Assembly: GCF_014191545.1 (NCBI RefSeq)
Contig: NZ_AP023361.1
Span: 2,818,501-2,882,500, forward strand
Source: Terrihabitans soli
GTDB taxonomy: Bacteria > Pseudomonadota > Alphaproteobacteria > Rhizobiales > Methylopilaceae
Reading direction: 5' to 3'
DNA: 64,000 bases
Below the pieces are notes generated by a model. The model did not search any database, was not told the DNA's origin, and saw nothing but the letters and a program-made list of their open reading frames with translations. The translations under genes were made by a program, and so were the position numbers. Positions 18,339 through 26,762 of this stretch are shown here, piece by piece; positions within the stretch are counted from its first letter, which is position 1, and the number at the start of each line of letters is the position of its first letter.

Positions 18339-20456
18339 TCAGGCGACGGCGCGGATGTCGTTCCCCGTGCCGATGAGACGCGCGGCCTCTTTCGGCGGCA
18401 CGGCTTTGGCGAACAGATAGCCCTGGCCCTGATGGCAGCCTTCGGCCCTCAGGCATTCGAGATCCTTCTCGGTCTCGACGCCTTCGGCGGTGATCGTGAT
18501 GCCGAGGCTTTTTCCGAGCGAGACGATGGCGCGGACAATGGCCTGGCTGTCGGTGTTGTCGCCGAGATTGTGCACGAAGCTGCGGTCGATCTTGATCTTG
18601 TCGAAGGGGAACGAGCGCAGATAGGACAGCGACGAATAGCCGGTGCCGAAATCGTCCATCGAGATGCGGACGCCGAGCGCGCGCAGCGCATGCAATGTCG
18701 CCAGAACCTGATCTGACTTTTCAAGCAGAAGCGATTCCGTGATCTCGAGCTCGAGCCTTTGCGGCGCGAGACCCGCATCGTCGAGCGCCTGCTTGACCTG
18801 CGCAAACAACGTCCCCGAACGGAACTGCAGCGTCGACAGATTGACCGCGACCTTTGTGTCGGCGGGCCAGGACGCGGCGTCGAGACAAGCGCGCTTCAGA
18901 ACGAACGCGCCGAGCGGATTGACGAGACCTGTTTCCTCGGCGATCGGGATAAACTCGGCCGGCGAGACGGAGCCGCGCTCCGCATGGTTCCAGCGCACAA
19001 GCGCCTCGAAACCGACAATCTCACCGCCGGCGATATCGACCAGCGGCTGGTAATGAACTTCGAGCGCTTCCGCGGCGAGCGCGGCTCTGAGATCGAGTTC
19101 GAGACGGCGGCGCGCCTGAAGGCGGGCGTCCATTTCGGATTCGAAGAAACAGTAGGCGCCGCGGCCTTCGGCCTTTGCGCGGTAGAGCGCCATATCGGCG
19201 CTTTTCAGGAGCCGGTCGCAATCCTCGCCATCGCCCGGGCCGACCGAAATGCCGATCGAGACGCCGATAGTGACGAGATGGCCGTCGATCTCATAAGGCG
19301 CCGAGACGATCTCGATGAGACGGCCCGCCAAGGAGCCCGCATCTTCCGGATGGTCGATGCCGCACTGCAGAACGGCGAATTCATCGCCGCCGAGACGCGC
19401 AACCGTATCGCCCTCGCGCAATTCATTGGTCAGACGCTCGCCGACGAGCTGCAGCAGCCGGTCGCCGATCGGATGGCCGAGCGTATCGTTGACGGTCTTG
19501 AAGTCGTCGAGATCGAGGCACAGCACCGCCGCCGTCTCGTTGCGGAGCATGCGCGGCAGCATGTCGTCCATGCGCTCGCGGAAGAGAACGCGGTTCGGCA
19601 ATCCGGTCAGCGCATCGTGATGCGCCATATAGGCGATGCGCGCTTCGGCGCGCTTTCGCTCGGTGATGTCGACCGCGCCGATCAGCACGGCCGAGACACC
19701 TTCATAAGTCAGATAGCTCGAATAGACCGCGACCTCGATCGGCTCGCCGTTCGACTTCTGGTGCTTCCAGGTGACGCCGTCATCGCCGTCGACGGGACCC
19801 GCGGGCTGGGTGCTTGCACCGATTTCCGGCGCCGAGAGATCGCGCAGCTTCATGCGCAGGAACTCGCTGCGCTTATAGCCGTAATGAGCGGTCGCGGCAT
19901 CGTTGACCGCAAGGATGCGGCCGTCATCGCGTGCGTGCACATACATCGGGACGGGATTGTTATCGAACAGAAGGCGGAAGCTTTCCTCGCGCTTCTTCAT
20001 TTCCGTGATATCGACGCGAAGACCGATCAGGCCGCCATCCGACGTGCGGCGCTCGTCGATCATGATCCAGCGGCCATCGGCCGTCTGCTGCTCGTGGCGG
20101 CCCTTGGGCTCATAGAGACGCTCAAGGCGCGCGTTCAGCCATTCTTCTTCGCGGCCCACCGCTTCCGGATACTGGCCGCGATAGACGCCCTCGCGCAGCG
20201 TATCTTCCAGCTTGGCGCCGACATGGAACAGATCCGCAGAGCCGACATACATCTCGGCATATTGCTTGTTCCACATGATGTAACGGCCCTCGCCGTCGAG
20301 GAACACGACGCCCTGGGGCAGAATGTCGATGGCGGCCTTGAGGCGCTCCTCAGCCTGGCGCGCCTGCTGGATCGCGGCCTCGACTTCGAGGCGCGCTTCA
20401 GTCAGCGCGGCATTGGTTACGGCAGGCGCAGTCTTACGGCGAACAGCTTTGGTCAC
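18339..20456 (-). CDS. PAS-PAS-GGDEF-EAL cyclic-di-GMP signalling protein
   Basis: Cytoplasmic cyclic-di-GMP enzyme of 705 residues with no transmembrane helices. It has an N-terminal coiled coil (about 20-45), PAS domain 1 (DILPQGVVFLDGEGRYIMWN), PAS domain 2 with PAC (about 170-290), GGDEF at about 356, and EAL with its catalytic Glu near 484. The diguanylate cyclase motif GGDEF is intact and preceded five residues earlier by an RxxD inhibitory site (REGD). The EAL motif set (EALVR, VNLS, DDFGTGYSS, KIDRSFV, EGVE) is also complete, so both activities are possible. The GTG at 20456 is preferred since GGGGGA lies 6 bases upstream; longer in-frame sequence to 20561 has no such signal. Confidence 0.95.
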   Translation of the reverse strand: MTKAVRRKTAPAVTNAALTEARLEVEAAIQQARQAEERLKAAIDILPQGVVFLDGEGRYIMWNKQYAEMYVGSADLFHVGAKLEDTLREGVYRGQYPEAVGREEEWLNARLERLYEPKGRHEQQTADGRWIMIDERRTSDGGLIGLRVDITEMKKREESFRLLFDNNPVPMYVHARDDGRILAVNDAATAHYGYKRSEFLRMKLRDLSAPEIGASTQPAGPVDGDDGVTWKHQKSNGEPIEVAVYSSYLTYEGVSAVLIGAVDITERKRAEARIAYMAHHDALTGLPNRVLFRERMDDMLPRMLRNETAAVLCLDLDDFKTVNDTLGHPIGDRLLQLVGERLTNELREGDTVARLGGDEFAVLQCGIDHPEDAGSLAGRLIEIVSAPYEIDGHLVTIGVSIGISVGPGDGEDCDRLLKSADMALYRAKAEGRGAYCFFESEMDARLQARRRLELDLRAALAAEALEVHYQPLVDIAGGEIVGFEALVRWNHAERGSVSPAEFIPIAEETGLVNPLGAFVLKRACLDAASWPADTKVAVNLSTLQFRSGTLFAQVKQALDDAGLAPQRLELEITESLLLEKSDQVLATLHALRALGVRISMDDFGTGYSSLSYLRSFPFDKIKIDRSFVHNLGDNTDSQAIVRAIVSLGKSLGITITAEGVETEKDLECLRAEGCHQGQGYLFAKAVPPKEAARLIGTGNDIRAVA

Positions 20457-20741
20457 AAAATCCCCCGGGGACCGGTTCGGTCTTTCGGGTGTAAGCCTAT
20501 GAACCTGTGAGATTAACGGCGACTTTAATCGATCTCGCAGCGTCTTTTCGAGCGTCCGCACAACTCGGTTCCCGCTGCACTATTTCTATGCAAACAAGGG
20601 TTTTTGCAGGGAAATCAACGCGTAGAACTGGAAAAGCACCGACCGGACTACACCCGATGCGGGAAGTTCGCGCAAAAACTATGCAAGTGCACGAACTATA
20701 CGCAAGGATATCAGATGGTTACTGTTTGATTACTTCCGGGC

Positions 20742-20767
20742 GCATCCGAACCCGATTTCGCTGCGTA
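20742..20767 (+). promoter_or_regulatory. ECF-type promoter of the small membrane protein-msrA unit
   Basis: GCATCC (20742-20747), 16-base spacer, CGTA (20764-20767), the same motif found before the ECF sigma gene and the fasciclin gene about 7-8 kb away. Transcription would start near 20775, about 70 bases before the first gene. It lies in the 388-base gap 20457-20844 between two divergent genes; I see nothing else in that gap except the upstream region of the GGDEF-EAL gene. Confidence 0.62.
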
Positions 20768-20844
20768 TAGCTCAGTGCAGCCCCGAATCCGGTGATGTGG
20801 TATTCGCGAGAGCGGACACCATTTCAGGTCGGGGCGAGGCACAT

Positions 20845-21153
20845 ATGCGATTCATCATCAGGCTCGTCGGCGTCGTGCTCTTTGCGGCCGCTTTCGTCAT
20901 TCTTGTCATTGACGGAACGCGGTCGATTGCGGGCAACGCGCTTTATCTGTCGTCACTGGCGGAGGGGATCGACCTTCTCTGGCCCGGCGGCGTCGATACG
21001 ATACGAAGCCTGTTCGGCGGCGCCTGGGACCCGATCGGGGCCTGGCTGTTCGACCGGGCGGCCTTCGTCGTTCTCGGACTTCTCGGTCTTGGCCTGATGC
21101 TGCTCGGACGTGCCCCGCCCCAATACGTTCGGCCGCTGCCGAAACGCTATTGA
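20845..21153 (+). CDS. small two-helix membrane protein
   Basis: Unrecognised protein of 102 residues with an N-terminal hydrophobic helix (about 5-25, [16 protein letters not shown]) and a second near the C-terminus (about 70-90, [17 protein letters not shown]), ending in a short basic tail. Similar small proteins with a DGTRSIA stretch after the first helix are frequent in Hyphomicrobiales; no function is known to me. ATG 20845 has GGCGAGG upstream. It is followed 14 bases later by msrA and preceded by the ECF-type promoter, so it is likely co-expressed with msrA under envelope or oxidative stress. Confidence 0.75.
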   Translation: MRFIIRLVGVVLFAAAFVILVIDGTRSIAGNALYLSSLAEGIDLLWPGGVDTIRSLFGGAWDPIGAWLFDRAAFVVLGLLGLGLMLLGRAPPQYVRPLPKRY

Positions 21154-21167
21154 GAAAGGATTTTCAC

Positions 21168-21827
21168 ATGATCTTCTCGCTGTTCAGACCCGAAATTCCG
21201 ATGCCGACGCCCGCGACGGCGCTGCCCGGCCGCAAGGAGGCGGTCCGCACGGCGACGACGCATTACGTCAACAAGCAGCCGCTGAAGGGCCCCTATCCCG
21301 ACACCGCCGAGATCGCCATTTTCGGCGCCGGCTGCTTCTGGGGCGTCGAACGCAAGTTCTGGAATATTCCGGGCGTCATCGTCACCGCGGTCGGCTATGC
21401 CGGCGGCTACACGCCGAACCCGACCTATGAAGAAGTGTGCTCGGGCCATACCGGACACACCGAAGCCGTGCTCGTCGTCTTCGATCCTGCGGTCGTCACC
21501 TATGACGCGCTGCTGAAGGCATTCTGGGAAGCGCACGATCCGACGCAGGGCAATCGCCAGGGCAACGATACCGGCACGCAGTACCGCTCGGCGATCTACA
21601 CCACCCGCCCGTCCCAGGCGGGATCCGCCGCGCGGTCGCGCAGCGAATACCAGTCGGCGCTGAATGCCGAAGGCTATGGTGAGATCACGACGGAGATCGG
21701 CCCGGCCGGCGAGTTCTATTTCGCCGAGGACTATCACCAGCAGTATCTCGCCAAGAATCCCGGCGGTTATTGCGGCGTGGGCGGCACCGGCGTGTCCTGC
21801 CCCGTCGGATCGGGCGTTGCTGCCTGA
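21168..21827 (+). CDS. msrA: peptide-methionine (S)-S-oxide reductase MsrA
   Basis: Methionine sulfoxide reductase of 219 residues that repairs oxidised methionine in proteins. The GAGCFWG catalytic motif (Cys about 56) and the downstream [12 protein letters not shown] and EDYHQQYL blocks are intact. Two Cys near the C-terminus ([13 protein letters not shown]) are probably the recycling cysteines. No signal peptide is seen, so it acts in the cytoplasm. ATG 21168 is chosen because GAAAGGA is upstream. Its 3' end overlaps the convergent mepA coding sequence by 61 bases. Confidence 0.96.
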   Translation: MIFSLFRPEIPMPTPATALPGRKEAVRTATTHYVNKQPLKGPYPDTAEIAIFGAGCFWGVERKFWNIPGVIVTAVGYAGGYTPNPTYEEVCSGHTGHTEAVLVVFDPAVVTYDALLKAFWEAHDPTQGNRQGNDTGTQYRSAIYTTRPSQAGSAARSRSEYQSALNAEGYGEITTEIGPAGEFYFAEDYHQQYLAKNPGGYCGVGGTGVSCPVGSGVAA

Positions 21828-22813
21828 TCATCCGGGTCCGCGGCCGGCTTTACGCCGGGCGCGGCCACCGTCGGGGCGAAGTCCGCATCCGGCGCTTCGA
21901 GCACGGTCCGGCATTCGCCCGGCAGATCCGACAGCATGATGGGCTTTGGCGGCGGCGTCGGTTTCGGCTTGTCCTTCGGCGGCGGAGGCGGCACGTCGGG
22001 CTTTCTGACCTTCTTCAGCCAGGCATCGAGCGGCGCGCCGCATTCCTCATCACCGGGGATCGCCGCCTGCGCTTTGCAGCTGTCGCTGCCCGAAGGACAG
22101 CCGATGCGGATGTGCATGTGATAATCGTGCCCCCAATAGGGACGCACTTTCGCAAGCCATGACCGGTCGCCGACAGCGTCCGTGCAGAGCTGCTTCTTGA
22201 TGACCGGATTGACGAGCACGCGCTCGACGCCCGGCATGGTCGCCGCAAGGCGGATCACTTTCAGATGTTCCGGCGTCCATACTTTCGGATTGACGCCGGA
22301 GAATTTCGCATTGGCCATGCTGACGGCCGAGGTGTCTTCGCGCTCGCGCGCCGTGAAGGTGCGCTTGGGCATCGGATTGAGCCACACATCCGCATCGAGG
22401 CCGACCTGATGCGAGGCATGGCCGGTCAGCATCGGCCCGCCGCGCGGCTGCGAAATATCGCCGACGAGAAGGCCCGGCCATTTCGTCTCGGCCTTCACCT
22501 TCGCCGCAAGTTTCTCCAGCGTCGAGATCAGCACCGGATGACCCCAATTGCGGTTGCGCGACAGCCGCATCACCTGCCAGGCCGGCCCGTCGATCGCGAG
22601 CGGCTTTGCGCCGGCAAGACAGCCTTTGGCGTAAAAGCCGATGGAGCGGGATTTCAGTTTGTTCGGCAGTTTTTCGGCACCGAACAGCTGTTTGGCCGGC
22701 GCCTTGTCGAGCTTGAGCGGCGGAGGCTTCGCAAGATCGTTGGGCTTTGGTGCGGGCAGCGGCACCTCGGCCGAGGCCGGAACGGAAAAACAAAGACAAA
22801 TCAATAAGATCAT
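21767..22813 (-). CDS. mepA: penicillin-insensitive murein endopeptidase MepA
   Basis: Periplasmic zinc metallopeptidase of 348 residues that cuts D-Ala-meso-DAP peptide cross-links. Residues 1-19 form a signal peptide ([16 protein letters not shown]). The MepA/LAS core shows [15 protein letters not shown] and the [12 protein letters not shown] metal site, with conserved Cys pairs. After the catalytic domain comes a proline-rich tail of about 80 residues ([17 protein letters not shown]) not usual in E. coli MepA, which could span the periplasm or bind partners. ATG 22813 is chosen because it yields the signal peptide. The last 61 bases are antisense to the end of msrA. Confidence 0.94.
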   Translation of the reverse strand: MILLICLCFSVPASAEVPLPAPKPNDLAKPPPLKLDKAPAKQLFGAEKLPNKLKSRSIGFYAKGCLAGAKPLAIDGPAWQVMRLSRNRNWGHPVLISTLEKLAAKVKAETKWPGLLVGDISQPRGGPMLTGHASHQVGLDADVWLNPMPKRTFTAREREDTSAVSMANAKFSGVNPKVWTPEHLKVIRLAATMPGVERVLVNPVIKKQLCTDAVGDRSWLAKVRPYWGHDYHMHIRIGCPSGSDSCKAQAAIPGDEECGAPLDAWLKKVRKPDVPPPPPKDKPKPTPPPKPIMLSDLPGECRTVLEAPDADFAPTVAAPGVKPAADPDDQAATPDPTGQDTPVPPTPQ

Positions 22814-22911
22814 GCGCAACACGCATGACTGCCCATGCGGCTTTGACTGGAACCCCTGATCGCCGATCCGAATTGTCTGCAAGGGGCTGATCTCCCGAGT
22901 GAGGGTACCAG

Positions 22912-24027
22912 ATGCGCATTGCCCAGATCGCGCCGCTGTATGAAAGCTGCCCGCCGCAGCTTTACGGCGGAACAGAGCGAGTCGTCTCCTATTTAACTGA
23001 AGAATTGGTGCGATTGGGACATGATGTGACACTGTTCGCCTCGGGCGACAGCCAGACCAAAGCGAGACTAGTCCCCGGCTGCAAACGCGCTCTGAGGCTC
23101 GACGCAAGTGTAACCGACCCGCTCGCCTATCACATGATCATGATGGGCCGCGTCCTCCAGCAGGCCGAAGAGTTCGATATCCTGCATTTCCACACCGATT
23201 ATCTTCACTACCCCGCCTTCGCCTCCGGCCCTCATCCCATCGTCACCACACTGCACGGCCGTCAGGATCTCCCCGATCTTCCCGCCGTCTATCGCGAATT
23301 CTGCGACACGCCGCTCGTTTCGATTTCCAACGATCAGCGCAAACCGCTGCCGCGCGCCCACTGGATCAAGACGATCCATCACGGCCTGCCGAAAGATCTT
23401 TTGCCCTATGGCAAAGGCGATGGCGGCTATCTGGCCTTTATCGGCCGCGTCAGTCCGGAAAAGCGGCTCGACCGCGCCATCGAAATCGCCTGCGCAGCAG
23501 GCATTCCGCTGAAAGTCGCCGCCAAGATCGATAAGGCCGATACCAAATATTATCACGACGTCATCGAGCCGATGCTGTGCGACGGCGTCGAATTCATCGG
23601 TGAGATCAACGAGGTTCAGAAGCGCGACTTCCTTGGCCGCGCCAGCGCTTTGCTCTTCCCCATCGACTGGCCCGAACCGTTCGGCCTTGTGATGATCGAA
23701 GCCATGGCCTGCGGCACACCCGTGCTCGCCTTCAATTGCGGCTCCGTCACCGAAGTTCTGGAAAACGGCGTCACCGGCGTCGTCGTTGACTCCATGGACG
23801 CGGCGCACGCGGCGCTTCCCGAAGTTCTGGCGCTGGACCGCAAACGCGTGCGCGCCGAGTTCGACCGGCGGTTCACCGCCGAGCGCATGGCCCGCGACTA
23901 TCTTCAACTCTACGAAAATCTGACGCATACGGCCGCGCCTTTGGCAAAACCCTTCGTCAAAGGTGCAGGTGAGCTATATCCTGCGCTCGATCTTGCCGCA
24001 GCGGCACGCGCTGCGGCAGCGGTCTGA
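22912..24027 (+). CDS. glycosyltransferase family 4
   Basis: GT-B fold, retaining glycosyltransferase of 371 residues. The N-terminal Rossmann half begins with RIAQIAPLYE and has the GGTERVVSYLTEEL loop. The C-terminal half has FIGRVSPEKR and the E-x7-E site in EPFGLVMIEAMACGTPV (about 254-270). It has no signal peptide or membrane helix. It overlaps nothing and lies 22 bases before a debranching-type glycosidase, a pair often seen together in alphaproteobacteria. The product of the pair is uncertain: an alpha-glucan or a small glucosylated solute is possible. GAGGG about 7 bases before the ATG supports the start. Confidence 0.88.
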   Translation: MRIAQIAPLYESCPPQLYGGTERVVSYLTEELVRLGHDVTLFASGDSQTKARLVPGCKRALRLDASVTDPLAYHMIMMGRVLQQAEEFDILHFHTDYLHYPAFASGPHPIVTTLHGRQDLPDLPAVYREFCDTPLVSISNDQRKPLPRAHWIKTIHHGLPKDLLPYGKGDGGYLAFIGRVSPEKRLDRAIEIACAAGIPLKVAAKIDKADTKYYHDVIEPMLCDGVEFIGEINEVQKRDFLGRASALLFPIDWPEPFGLVMIEAMACGTPVLAFNCGSVTEVLENGVTGVVVDSMDAAHAALPEVLALDRKRVRAEFDRRFTAERMARDYLQLYENLTHTAAPLAKPFVKGAGELYPALDLAAAARAAAAV

Positions 24028-24049
24028 AGCGTAAGGCAAGCAGGGGCAC

Positions 24050-26212
24050 ATGAACGAGGCTCTGGCTTCGCAGTTCTACATACCCGCGCGGGCAACGCTC
24101 GACGGCGGGAGACCCTCGCGGCTGAAGCATGGCGATACTTTCGCCGTGCTCGACACGCAGGGCGATCTCATGGCTTTCGAGGGAAACCCCGACGGCCTCT
24201 ATCATCGCGATACGCGCCATCTTTCGCATTTCGAGATACGCCTCAACGGCGCGCGGCCTTTACGTCTGTCCGCAAATATCGCGAGCGACAATGCGGCGCT
24301 GACCGCCGATCTCACCAATCCCGATTTCTTCGAAGGCGACCGACTTGCTCTGCCGAAGGACACGATCCATCTGCAGCGGCTGAAATTCGTCTGGCAGGGC
24401 GCGATGTATGAACGCATCGCCGTCTTCAACTATGACGAGGAAGAACGCCGCATCCGCATCAGCGCGACCTTCGACTGCGATTTTGCCGATCTTTTCGAGG
24501 CGCGTGGACAAAGACGCGCCTCGCGTGGTGTCCGCCATGTGCAGGTGACAAACCGCGGCGATGTCGATTTTGTCTATACGGGGCTAGACGGCGAAGAGCG
24601 CCGCACGCGCCTGCAGTTCACGCCGCAGCCCGACGGCATCGAAACGAGCTTTGCCTATTACGACATGCGGATCAAACCGCAAGAGAAGCGCGTCTTCTTT
24701 ATCCGTGTCGGCTGCGGACCCGAGATCGGCGACGGATGGCAGAGCCGCGATTTCTTCCGCGCCTTTGCCGATGCGCGCCGCGCGCTGCGCAAGCTCCAGG
24801 ACCGCCCCGCGCGCCTGCAGTCATCGAGCGTACTTCTCGAAGACACCGTCAACCGCTCGATCGCCGATCTGTCCATGCTCGTCACCGAGACCGAGCACGG
24901 ATCCTATCCCTATGCGGGCATTCCCTGGTTTTCGACGCCGTTCGGACGCGACGGCATCATCACCGCACTGATGATGCTGTGGATCGATCCGTCGGTCGCC
25001 AAAGGCGCGCTGAAGCTTCTCGCCGCAACGCAAGCCAAGGACAGCGATCCGTTCCGCGACAGCGAGCCCGGAAAGATTCTCCACGAAATGCGCTTCGGCG
25101 AAATGGCGGCGCTGCGCGAAGTGCCGTTCGGCCTTTACTATGGCAGCGTCGACTCGACGCCGCTCTTTGTTCTGCTGGCGGGCGAGTATCTGCGCCGCAC
25201 CGGCGATCTCGATACGATCCGCGGCCTCTGGTCGAACATCAAGGCCGCGCTCGACTGGATCGAACATTTCGGCGATGTCGATGGCGACGGCTTTGTCGAA
25301 TATCACCGCCAGCGCGACACCGGCCTCGTCAACCAAGGCTGGAAGGACTCGATCGATTCCGTCTTCCACGCCAATGGCGATCTTGCCGAAGGCCCGATCG
25401 CGCTCTGCGAAGTGCAGGCCTATGTCTACGGCGCGTGGAAGGAAGCCGCCTATATGGCGCACCGCCTCGGCCTTCGCAGCGAATGGGGCAAATACGATCT
25501 GCGCGCCGAAGACATCCGCGCGCGTTTCGAGCAAAGCTTCTGGTGCGAAGAGCTCGGCACCTATGCGCTGGCACTCGACGGCAAGAAAGAGAAATGCGCC
25601 GTGCCGACCTCCAACCCCGGTCATGCGCTCTTCACCGGCATCGCCGATTCAGAACGGGCGGCCCGCGTCGCCCGACAGCTTCTCGAACCCGATATGTTTT
25701 CCGGCTGGGGTATCCGCACCGTCGGTACATCGGCGCCGCGCTATAATCCGATGTCCTATCACAACGGCTCGATCTGGCCGCATGACAACGGCCTCATCGC
25801 ACTCGGGCTTGCGCGCTACGGCATGAAGGAACAGGTGCTGAAGGTGTTCCGTGGCCTTGTCGAAGCCGCGGGCCATATCGAGCTGCGCCGCCTGCCCGAG
25901 CTCTTCTGCGGTTTCGGCCGCAAGCAGCGCGAAGGTCCGATCGGCTATCCGGTCGCCTGTTCGCCGCAGGCCTGGGCGGCGGCAACGCCGCTTGCGCTCA
26001 TTCAGGCCAGCCTCGGTCTCACGCTCGATCACGACGAGCGGGAAATCCGCTTCAATCTTCCGATGCTTCCGGAATTCGTCGACCGGCTCTACATCAAGAA
26101 TTTGCAGCTCGGCGAAGCCAGTGCCGATCTTCTTCTGACGCGGCACGGAAACGATGCGGCGATCACCGTCGTCAACCGCAGCAATGGCGTGCGCATCATC
26201 GAGACTCATTGA
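24050..26212 (+). CDS. amylo-alpha-1,6-glucosidase / glycogen-debranching-type protein
   Basis: Protein of 720 residues. The N-terminal region (about 30-240) is a beta-rich debranching-enzyme N-domain starting with FAVLDTQGDLMAFEGNPDGLYHRDTRHLS. The C-terminal (alpha/alpha)6 barrel (about 290-700) has WFSTPFGRDG, GNDGDGFVEY-like GDVDGDGFVEYHR, NQGWKDSIDS and the SYHNGSIWPHDN block carrying likely catalytic acids. It belongs to the bacterial GH13-independent debranching/MGH-like group, usually cytoplasmic. It follows a GT4 gene by 22 bases and is probably co-transcribed, so the two may make and trim the same glucan or glucoside. CAGGGG precedes the ATG. Confidence 0.88.
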   Translation: MNEALASQFYIPARATLDGGRPSRLKHGDTFAVLDTQGDLMAFEGNPDGLYHRDTRHLSHFEIRLNGARPLRLSANIASDNAALTADLTNPDFFEGDRLALPKDTIHLQRLKFVWQGAMYERIAVFNYDEEERRIRISATFDCDFADLFEARGQRRASRGVRHVQVTNRGDVDFVYTGLDGEERRTRLQFTPQPDGIETSFAYYDMRIKPQEKRVFFIRVGCGPEIGDGWQSRDFFRAFADARRALRKLQDRPARLQSSSVLLEDTVNRSIADLSMLVTETEHGSYPYAGIPWFSTPFGRDGIITALMMLWIDPSVAKGALKLLAATQAKDSDPFRDSEPGKILHEMRFGEMAALREVPFGLYYGSVDSTPLFVLLAGEYLRRTGDLDTIRGLWSNIKAALDWIEHFGDVDGDGFVEYHRQRDTGLVNQGWKDSIDSVFHANGDLAEGPIALCEVQAYVYGAWKEAAYMAHRLGLRSEWGKYDLRAEDIRARFEQSFWCEELGTYALALDGKKEKCAVPTSNPGHALFTGIADSERAARVARQLLEPDMFSGWGIRTVGTSAPRYNPMSYHNGSIWPHDNGLIALGLARYGMKEQVLKVFRGLVEAAGHIELRRLPELFCGFGRKQREGPIGYPVACSPQAWAAATPLALIQASLGLTLDHDEREIRFNLPMLPEFVDRLYIKNLQLGEASADLLLTRHGNDAAITVVNRSNGVRIIETH

Positions 26213-26220
26213 CGGTTGAG

Positions 26221-26245
26221 GGAACCTCGGAGCACTCCTGCCGAT
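26221..26245 (+). promoter_or_regulatory. possible EcfG-type general stress promoter
   Basis: GGAAC (26221-26225), 16 bases, then CGAT (26242-26245). The alphaproteobacterial general stress sigma factor EcfG is known to use GGAAC-N16/17-CGTT, so this has the full -35 box and three of four -10 bases. It directly precedes a DUF892 gene, a class that is commonly stress-induced. It is a weak call. Confidence 0.28.
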
Positions 26246-26264
26246 TTATGATCGGAGGATGACG

Positions 26265-26762
26265 ATGCCCAGAAACTTAAGCGAGCTTCTCATCGACGGT
26301 CTGCGCGATGCCTATTCGGCCGAGCAGCAGCTTCTGACCGCCCTGCCGGAAATGGCCAAAGCGGCAAAATCCTCAACGCTTGCAAAGCTTTTCAAGGACG
26401 ATATCGCCGCAACGAAATCACAGGTCGGACGGCTCGCGGCGATTTTCGAAGAGCTGGGCGAAGCGCCCGAAGGCAAGGTCTCGCTGCCGATGGAGGGCCT
26501 TTTGAACGCCAGCCAGAAGCTCGCAGCCGAAGGCATGCCGCCGGAAGTGCTTGATGCTGCGCTCATCGCCTCGGCGCACAAGATCGCGCATTATGAGATC
26601 GCGTCTTACAGCAGCCTTTGCGGCTTTGCCGAAAGCCTCGGCCACAGCAAAGCGGCGAAAGCGCTTCGCGCGTCTCTGAGCGAAGAGAAAAAGTTCGACA
26701 GCGATCTGACGGAGATTGCGAAGACGAAGGTCAATCCGCGAGCCACCAGCAACGCGGCTTAA
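26265..26762 (+). CDS. DUF892 (YciF-like) ferritin-fold stress protein
   Basis: Four-helix-bundle protein of 165 residues of the YciF/DUF892 family, related to ferritin-like proteins and often induced by general stress. Typical segments are LLIDGLRDAYSAEQQLLTALP at the start, a central helix ending LG-EAPEG, and HYEIASYSSLCGFAESLG. Likely metal ligands (Glu and His in these helices) are kept. ATG 26265 is preferred because GGAGG ends 6 bases before it, while the upstream ATG 26259 touches the site. Its stop overlaps that of the convergent topoisomerase gene by 4 bases. Confidence 0.9.
   Translation: MPRNLSELLIDGLRDAYSAEQQLLTALPEMAKAAKSSTLAKLFKDDIAATKSQVGRLAAIFEELGEAPEGKVSLPMEGLLNASQKLAAEGMPPEVLDAALIASAHKIAHYEIASYSSLCGFAESLGHSKAAKALRASLSEEKKFDSDLTEIAKTKVNPRATSNAA

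Noticed and set aside
18759-20510. Plus-strand open frame of about 580 codons opposite the GGDEF-EAL gene
   Set aside because: Antisense shadow without motifs, while the minus strand encodes complete PAS, GGDEF and EAL motifs.
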